Source: Candidatus Peregrinibacteria bacterium (GTDB taxonomy: Bacteria; Patescibacteriota; Gracilibacteria; UBA1369; LOWO2-01-FULL-3). From it: a DNA stretch of 64,000 nt. The number at the start of each line of letters is the position of its first letter. Position 1 is the stretch's first letter. Location: contig JAPLYN010000003.1 in NCBI GenBank assembly GCA_026395515.1, positions 62,001 to 126,000 on the forward strand, in the 5' to 3' direction. The translations under genes and the position numbers were made by a program. Below are positions 59,575 through 64,000 of this stretch, piece by piece. Below the pieces are notes generated by a model. That model was given only the letters and a program-made list of their open reading frames with translations. It was not told the origin of the DNA and ran no database searches.

Positions 59575-59599
59575 AAAACCACCTGCTAGAGGAGGTTTT
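59575..59599 (-). terminator. Terminator after the DciA-like gene
   Basis: On the minus strand AAAACCTCCT, a five-base loop, AGGTGGTTTT, then more T. The stem overlaps the stop codon of the DUF721 gene. Confidence 0.8.
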
Positions 59600-59918
59600 A
59601 GTACTGGCCGGAGCTATGAAGCTGGGTGTAGAGATTTTTGATAATTTCTTTGCCGGCTTTTCTATTCATCTCGGCAATAATTTTTGGGCGGCGAATGATT
59701 ATTTCCTGAGCCCAAGCTGGATTTAGAACATTAAGAACGAGAGTTTTGTTCTTATAAAAAGCGGGCTGAATGTAGATCTCAGCTTGGGGAATTCCCTTCA
59801 AGAGTTCAGGCATAATTGCGCGGAAATCGTTGCATATTTTGGCTGCTTCCATCTCTTTGGAAATGCCATATTTATTGGCTGCTCTCTTTAAAAAATCTTG
59901 AAAAGGATAAAAGGTCAT
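59598..59918 (-). CDS. DUF721 / DciA-like protein
   Basis: 106 residues: [38 protein letters not shown], then VLNVLNPAWAQEIIIRRPKIIAEMNRKAG. This is the DUF721 pattern, the domain of DciA, which helps load replicative helicase in many bacteria lacking DnaC. The ATG overlaps the stop of the glycosyltransferase gene (ATGA), so coupling is expected. The longer frame to 59963 lies within that gene. Confidence 0.75.
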   Translation of the reverse strand: MTFYPFQDFLKRAANKYGISKEMEAAKICNDFRAIMPELLKGIPQAEIYIQPAFYKNKTLVLNVLNPAWAQEIIIRRPKIIAEMNRKAGKEIIKNLYTQLHSSGQY

Positions 59919-61021
59919 TGGTTGTTGATTATTTGCCAGGTTTTTTCGGCGGTTTTGATCCAAGAAAATTTAGCGGCATGGGCGAGGCCATTTTTGATTA
60001 ACTTTTCTTGAGCGACAGGGTTTTTATATAGAGAAAGGATGGTTTCGGCAATGGAGTCTATGCTGTGAGGATTGAAAAATACGGCATTTTCTTCGCCACA
60101 AACTTCTGGAATGGATGAGGAATTTGCGGCAGCTACTGGAGTTCCACAGCTCATAGCCTCTAGTGGAGGAAGTCCAAATCCTTCATACAAAGAAGGAAAA
60201 ACGAAAATCTTCGCCTGGTTGTAAAGTTTTATTAATTCTTCTTCGGGAACAAGTCCAAGAAATTTCACATCATTTTCTAGACCGAGAAATTTCACAGTCT
60301 GATGAACTTCTGGATAATGAGGATCTGGTTTGCCGGTAATTATTAATTTAGTTTCTTTAAATTCAGGATTTTTATTTTTCAACAGATGAAAAGCGGATAT
60401 AAGTCTAGGCAAATTTTTATGACTGCGCCAAACTCCAGCATAGAGAAGAAAGTCTTCGTGTGCAGCATTTTTATATTCTGGAACAACTTTTAAATCTGGA
60501 CTGATACCATTATAAATTACGGTGATTTTGTTTTCAGGAACGCGGAGAAGTCTGATCAAATCTTTTTTAGTATTTTCGGAAACGGCAATAATTTTCTGAG
60601 CTTTTTTTACGGCGTTTTTTATCGTGAGATTATAGCCGACACGGTGATACCACTTGGTCATTTTTTGACCTGGAAACATTGAAAGTGTGAGGTCGTGAAT
60701 AGTGACAATGAATGGCTTAGAGTAGAGGACGGGAATATTAAAATGAGGGAAGTGAACGAGGTCGAGATTTTCTTTATTTAGTTTTTGAAGAAAAATAAAT
60801 TGCTCGTCTATAGAATAGTGCTTAGCATTCACGAGAACTTTTTTTACGTGGGCTGGGCAGTGAAAATCTTTATATTCAGGTTCATTGAAGAAGAGCACGA
60901 GTTCGTGAGGAGTAGAGAGTTGAGAATTAAGTTTAATAAAATTCTCCACAAGTTCGTGAGTATAGCGACCAATTCCGGTGAATTTCGAGCTAAAAAAGCG
61001 ACAATCAATACCAATTTTCAT
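59915..61021 (-). CDS. Family 4 glycosyltransferase
   Basis: 368 residues, GT-B fold. N-terminal start [24 protein letters not shown], then [18 protein letters not shown], a C-terminal lobe with [73 protein letters not shown], where [10 protein letters not shown] is the nucleotide-sugar site. It probably transfers a hexose or mannose onto a surface glycan. Confidence 0.9.
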   Translation of the reverse strand: MKIGIDCRFFSSKFTGIGRYTHELVENFIKLNSQLSTPHELVLFFNEPEYKDFHCPAHVKKVLVNAKHYSIDEQFIFLQKLNKENLDLVHFPHFNIPVLYSKPFIVTIHDLTLSMFPGQKMTKWYHRVGYNLTIKNAVKKAQKIIAVSENTKKDLIRLLRVPENKITVIYNGISPDLKVVPEYKNAAHEDFLLYAGVWRSHKNLPRLISAFHLLKNKNPEFKETKLIITGKPDPHYPEVHQTVKFLGLENDVKFLGLVPEEELIKLYNQAKIFVFPSLYEGFGLPPLEAMSCGTPVAAANSSSIPEVCGEENAVFFNPHSIDSIAETILSLYKNPVAQEKLIKNGLAHAAKFSWIKTAEKTWQIINNQ

Positions 61022-61057
61022 GGTATAATCTTAAGTTAAAATGGCTAATATCACAAA

Positions 61058-61086
61058 TTTACTTGTTTTTAGGTGGTAAATATATT
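61058..61086 (+). promoter_or_regulatory. Promoter of tRNA-Asp
   Basis: TTTACT (61058-61063), 17-bp spacer, TATATT (61081-61086); the tRNA begins 25 bases later. Confidence 0.5.
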
Positions 61087-61110
61087 ATCGTCCACCTGCA
61101 TTATTTACAT

Positions 61111-61187
61111 GGAGCGGTAGTTCAGCTGGTTAGAACGCCACACTGTCACTGTGGAGGTCGCGGGTTCGAATCCCGTCCGTTCCGCCA
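61111..61187 (+). tRNA. tRNA-Asp (GTC anticodon)
   Basis: Acceptor GGAGCGG pairs with CCGTTCC, anticodon arm CCACA-CTGTCAC-TGTGG with GTC, T arm GCGGG-TTCGAAT-CCCGT. The CCA end is encoded. Confidence 0.95.
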
Positions 61188-61204
61188 TTCAAATAGATGC
61201 AGAG

Positions 61205-61225
61205 CAGCCCAAAAGGCTGTTTTTT
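61205..61225 (+). terminator. Terminator after tRNA-Asp
   Basis: CAGCC, loop CAAAA, GGCTG and six T. Confidence 0.85.
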
Positions 61226-61244
61226 AGTGCCCGAATGCGCGCGA

Positions 61245-61272
61245 TTGACAAAATGTCTAAATCTGATAGACT
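61245..61272 (+). promoter_or_regulatory. Promoter of the CX6C gene pair
   Basis: TTGACA (61245-61250), 16-bp spacer, TAGACT (61267-61272). The sequence TTGACAAAATGTC resembles the palindrome over the ftsZ -35 box. Confidence 0.65.
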
Positions 61273-61293
61273 AACCGTCTAATATTTATTGTT

Positions 61294-61728
61294 ATGGAAG
61301 AATACGTACATATAGAAGATGGTCACATAGGTGGTGATCATGGGAAACCAAATCTAGGAGAAAGGCTAAAATACTCTGCACTTTTAGCAGGTACTCTTTT
61401 TGCGTCTGGATATATAGGGGCTTCAGTTGTTAGAGAAAAAGTCTCAGAAGTGAGAATATCTGGAATTAGAAATGATTTAGAAAAAAAGGCTGCTGGTGAT
61501 TTGGCGGAACAGATTAGAAATAAGGTTAATTTATGCGATAGCAATTTTGATAAATGTGATGGATTAGTTGGAGGTCTTTACGAAGAACCGGTATCGGCAT
61601 TTGAAGAAGATGATGTGGATGCTGTGGATAAAAAGCCTGGAGACATGGATATTTTGACTAATTTTCCAGCACACGTGAAATGTACCGCTACAAGATTGGC
61701 CTGCTTTGAAGCAATCAAAACTAAATAA
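61294..61728 (+). CDS. CX6C membrane-anchored protein A
   Basis: 144 residues: acidic/His-rich start, one transmembrane helix (near 28-46, SALLAGTLFASGYIGASVV), then a presumably extracytoplasmic part with two pairs of cysteines, each spaced Cys-x6-Cys (LCDSNFDKCDG and KCTATRLACFE). The next gene has the same plan. No family recognised; the Cys pattern suggests two disulfides or a metal site. Co-transcribed with its paralogue (4 bases apart). Confidence 0.65.
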   Translation: MEEYVHIEDGHIGGDHGKPNLGERLKYSALLAGTLFASGYIGASVVREKVSEVRISGIRNDLEKKAAGDLAEQIRNKVNLCDSNFDKCDGLVGGLYEEPVSAFEEDDVDAVDKKPGDMDILTNFPAHVKCTATRLACFEAIKTK

Positions 61729-61732
61729 ATTT

Positions 61733-62149
61733 ATGAATTCACCAGAGGGAAGAAAAAGAGAAAGCGATCCAGGAATTTTTCGTGATTGGAAAATGAAACT
61801 TGGTGGAGCGGCTATTTTGGCTTCCTTGGCTGTGCTGGAGGCTGGAATTCAGGTAGTGAATCGCGATTATACTAAAACTGTAGAGGGACGTAATAATGCT
61901 ACAGGGCGTTTGGCTTTAGAAGAGTCTGAAGGTTTAATTACCGGAGTGAAAGATAAAGTAGCGGTATGCGTAGAAGGTGTGCGTCAGTGTAAAAAGAGAG
62001 CTAGGACGGCGGAAGAATCTTCCAATCCATTAAGTGAATTCGCGGAAAAAGTAAGCAAAAAAGTTGTTTATCCTGTTGCAGCTCTAACTTGTGAGCAAAG
62101 AAATTTAGATTGTTTAAATAAAATTGATAATGGCGGAATCTCCCAATAG
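61733..62149 (+). CDS. CX6C membrane-anchored protein B
   Basis: 138 residues starting MNSPEGRKRESDPG, one transmembrane helix (near 25-43), then VCVEGVRQCKKR and TCEQRNLDCLNK, again two Cys-x6-Cys pairs at matching positions to protein A. Sequence identity outside this pattern is low, so the duplication is old. The ATG at 61733 is chosen; an in-frame upstream ATG overlaps the previous gene. Confidence 0.65.
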   Translation: MNSPEGRKRESDPGIFRDWKMKLGGAAILASLAVLEAGIQVVNRDYTKTVEGRNNATGRLALEESEGLITGVKDKVAVCVEGVRQCKKRARTAEESSNPLSEFAEKVSKKVVYPVAALTCEQRNLDCLNKIDNGGISQ

Positions 62150-62162
62150 AGAGCTGATCTCA

Positions 62163-62191
62163 TTGGCAATATCGAGGTTTTACGCTATTTT
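62163..62191 (+). promoter_or_regulatory. Promoter of the DAHP synthase gene
   Basis: TTGGCA (62163-62168), 17-bp spacer, TATTTT (62186-62191). A short CCCG/CGGG hairpin lies between it and the start. No leader peptide was found here. Confidence 0.5.
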
Positions 62192-62219
62192 AAGCTGGCC
62201 CGCCTAAGCCGGGTGAAAT

Positions 62220-63263
62220 ATGAATTCAAAAATAAACAATTTACGTGTCTCCTCTTTTGGAGAGATTGATTCGCCAGCGAAAGTTTTGAAGCAGGCGAAG
62301 ATTACTAAGCGCGCCTCAGAAACGGTGCTAAAAGCGCGTGAAGATATTCAAAATATTTTGGATGGAAAAGATTCCAGAAAAATTATCGTAGTTGGGCCGT
62401 GTTCAATTCATGATGCGAAAGCGGCGCTAGAATATGCGGAAAAACTCAATGCTCTATGTAAAAAAGTGGAAGATAAATTTGTAATTGTGATGAGAGCTTA
62501 TCTCGAAAAACCAAGAACAACTATTGGTTGGAAAGGTTTTATTTATGATCCTTATTTGGATGATTCTTTTAGTTTGAAAGAAGGTGTTATTTTGGCGAGA
62601 AAATTGTTAATACAAATTAATGACATGGGATTGCCGACTGCCACTGAAGTTTTGGGACCAATTGTTATTCAATATCATTCTGATTTGATCTGTTGGAGTG
62701 CGATTGGTGCGAGAACAGCCGAATCACAAACTCACAGAGAATTGGCAAGTGGTTTATCAATGCCGGTGGGTTTCAAAAATGGAACTGAAGGAAATATCGA
62801 TGTGTCAGTGAATGCAATTTTGTCTGCTGAAGCTCCACATAATTTTCTGGGAATGGATGATGAAGGAAAAGTTTCCGTGGTTGGCACGACTGGAAATCCA
62901 TACGGACATGTAATTTTGAGAGGAGGAGTGAGTGGTCCAAATTATTCTTCAAAAGATGTGGCGCTTGCAGTAAATTTTTGCAAAAAAGCTGGAGTAAAAC
63001 CAAGAATTATTATCGATTGCAGTCATGCAAACAGTGAAAAGGATCACAGAAATCAGGCAAAAGTTTGGGATGATGCAATGGGACAAATTAAAAATGGGAA
63101 TGAAAATATTGTGGGCTTAATGCTGGAAAGCCATTTGTTTGAAGGTAGTCAAAAAATTGGCGGAGGATGGGGAGAAATGAAATACGGAGTGTCTGTAACT
63201 GACAGCTGTATAGGCTGGGAAGAAACTAAAAAACTCATACTAGAAGCGGCTAAAAATCTCTAA
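62220..63263 (+). CDS. aroG: 3-deoxy-7-phosphoheptulonate (DAHP) synthase, class I
   Basis: First enzyme of the shikimate pathway, joining PEP and erythrose-4-phosphate. 347 residues, AroG/F/H type: VVGPCSIHDAKAALEYA (near 58), RAYLEKPRTTIGWKGFIYDP (near 92), GARTAESQTHRELASGLSMPVGFKNGTEG (near 165-193), HVILRGG, and IIDCSHANSEKDHRNQ (near 262) with the metal ligands. Length fits the family. Other aromatic genes are not in the window. Confidence 0.95.
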   Translation: MNSKINNLRVSSFGEIDSPAKVLKQAKITKRASETVLKAREDIQNILDGKDSRKIIVVGPCSIHDAKAALEYAEKLNALCKKVEDKFVIVMRAYLEKPRTTIGWKGFIYDPYLDDSFSLKEGVILARKLLIQINDMGLPTATEVLGPIVIQYHSDLICWSAIGARTAESQTHRELASGLSMPVGFKNGTEGNIDVSVNAILSAEAPHNFLGMDDEGKVSVVGTTGNPYGHVILRGGVSGPNYSSKDVALAVNFCKKAGVKPRIIIDCSHANSEKDHRNQAKVWDDAMGQIKNGNENIVGLMLESHLFEGSQKIGGGWGEMKYGVSVTDSCIGWEETKKLILEAAKNL

Positions 63264-63284
63264 TTAGAGCGTAATAGTCTATAT

Positions 63285-63313
63285 TTGACTAATGGCCTGT
63301 TTTGTTGTATAAT
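63285..63313 (+). promoter_or_regulatory. Promoter of the secreted Ser/Thr-rich gene
   Basis: TTGACT (63285-63290), 17-bp spacer, perfect TATAAT (63308-63313), giving an A-rich leader of about 85 bases. Confidence 0.75.
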
Positions 63314-63406
63314 ATTGTCGTGATTAGATTAAAACAAAAAAATATAAAGATCTAAAAACAGGGGAATTCGAAAGAATTTTCTATTTTATTATTTAAACAA
63401 AAACAA

Positions 63407-64000
63407 ATGAAGAAAAACAAAAGTAAGCTCAGTACTCACAAAAAAATTCTTGGTGGAGTGCTGGCCACAGTTTTGTCGTTTACGGTAATTGCTTCTAGTA
63501 ATGTCAGTGATTTGAATCAAAAAATTACCGTTGATAGTACGGATAGTTCTATGACCGATTCAACAAGTAGAGAAAGAAGCGGAGATACTACTTCTACCGA
63601 TACGACGAGAACAGACTCTACCCTAAGAGGTGGGGGAATGGATTTAAGTACAAGGACTGAAATGTCGAGAAAAAATACTATTAATGGCTCAGGTCTCGAT
63701 TCATCGAGAAGAGACACTTCCGTGAATGAAGAGGCTATAAAATTACGCAGAGCTCTAGAGTTGAGAAAAGAACAGGAAATGAAAGTAAGATTTAAAACTA
63801 CGGATCAAAATTCGACTAATGAACAAGATGAGGATTTTGAAGATCCTAATATCAGTGATGAGCAAGATGTAGACTCTACAGACACCATTCTTCCTGAGGG
63901 GGATAGTACCAATCTTTCAGATCCTTCAATGTCTGACCCAACAATAACTACTCCTGAAGACCAGACTACAATTGATCAATTAAAGCTTCGTGAGAGAGAG
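63407..64000 (+). CDS. Secreted Ser/Thr/Asp-rich protein (3' truncated by window)
   Basis: At least 198 residues, open to the window end. Signal-like start MKKNKSKLSTHKKILGGVL followed by a hydrophobic stretch. The rest so far is low-complexity and rich in Ser, Thr, Asp and Arg (DSTDSSMTDSTSRERS, DTTRTDSTLRGGG), with a short charged helix near 110-130 (RRALELRKEQEMK). Such linkers are usual in cell-surface proteins and may be glycosylated. Any folded domain would lie beyond the window. Confidence 0.65.
   Translation, partial: MKKNKSKLSTHKKILGGVLATVLSFTVIASSNVSDLNQKITVDSTDSSMTDSTSRERSGDTTSTDTTRTDSTLRGGGMDLSTRTEMSRKNTINGSGLDSSRRDTSVNEEAIKLRRALELRKEQEMKVRFKTTDQNSTNEQDEDFEDPNISDEQDVDSTDTILPEGDSTNLSDPSMSDPTITTPEDQTTIDQLKLRERE

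Overview
The window looks like a contiguous chromosomal stretch of an AT-rich, streamlined bacterium, most plausibly a member of the Candidate Phyla Radiation (Patescibacteria), perhaps near Peregrinibacteria. This is an inference from gene content: VirB2/TrbC-like small pilins, a CDP-archaeol-synthase-like enzyme, an SLH-domain surface protein, GtrA-glycosyltransferase fusions, many short orphan proteins and very tight spacing. A class-II release factor gene (prfB, SPF tripeptide) and long glycine-rich genes free of in-frame UGA show that UGA is a stop, so the recoded code 25 of Gracilibacteria/Absconditabacteria does not apply. Sigma70-type promoters with 16-18 bp spacers are readable throughout. 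Three genes seem to be transcribed without a leader, and several orphan genes have A/C-rich, G-free leaders in place of a Shine-Dalgarno sequence.

Layout. 1-5000: PRC-barrel protein, pilin, murB, tRNA-Thr, a M20C dipeptidase and two orphans. 5029-6626: a strikingly GC-rich cassette with one MFS transporter, bounded by 11-bp inverted repeats. 6628-14946: a branched-chain amino acid operon read right to left, in the order threonine synthase fused to a LeuA-type regulatory domain, ilvE, ilvD, ilvC, ilvB, ilvN. 15000-24200: tRNA-Tyr, a methyltransferase, an ABC exporter, dus, a lipoprotein cluster and a second class-IV aminotransferase. 24200-29100: M15 peptidase, an orphan IS30-type HTH protein, a SF2 helicase with three C-terminal repeats and a large orphan. 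29200-37700: rlmI-like methyltransferase, an MgtE_N/CBS protein paired with a divergent NRAMP transporter, GtrA-GT2, rimO, an RF-like rescue factor and the CarS-like enzyme. 37700-48000: RNase J, murD, SLH protein, flippase, prfB, def and charged orphans. 48000-64000: FemX-like transferase, a PIN toxin-antitoxin pair, ftsZ, ftsA, a 5'-3' exonuclease, rpsP-khpA-pilin, a transglycosylase/amidase, DciA-like protein, GT4, tRNA-Asp, CX6C paralogues, DAHP synthase and a secreted protein cut by the window end.

The most notable system is the ilv operon. It begins with a promoter, a 16-residue leader peptide containing 5 Ile, 5 Leu and 1 Val, and RNA segments that pair 1:2, 2:3 and 3:4, ending in a terminator with eight U. 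This is a textbook ribosome-stalling attenuator. Two further short ORFs sharing Asn-Ile-Leu-Ile precede and overlap ilvD and ilvB, which lack Shine-Dalgarno sequences, and three copies of a 27-bp palindrome sit beside them. With the regulatory domain fused to the first enzyme, the pathway appears to have several layers of branched-chain amino acid control, which is unusual for a lineage known for lost biosynthesis.

The other genes mostly serve cell-envelope construction (murB, murD, FemX, flippase, amidase, M15, SLH, glycosyltransferases), division (ftsA, ftsZ) and translation (tRNAs, rpsP, khpA, prfB, def, rimO, dus, rlmI).
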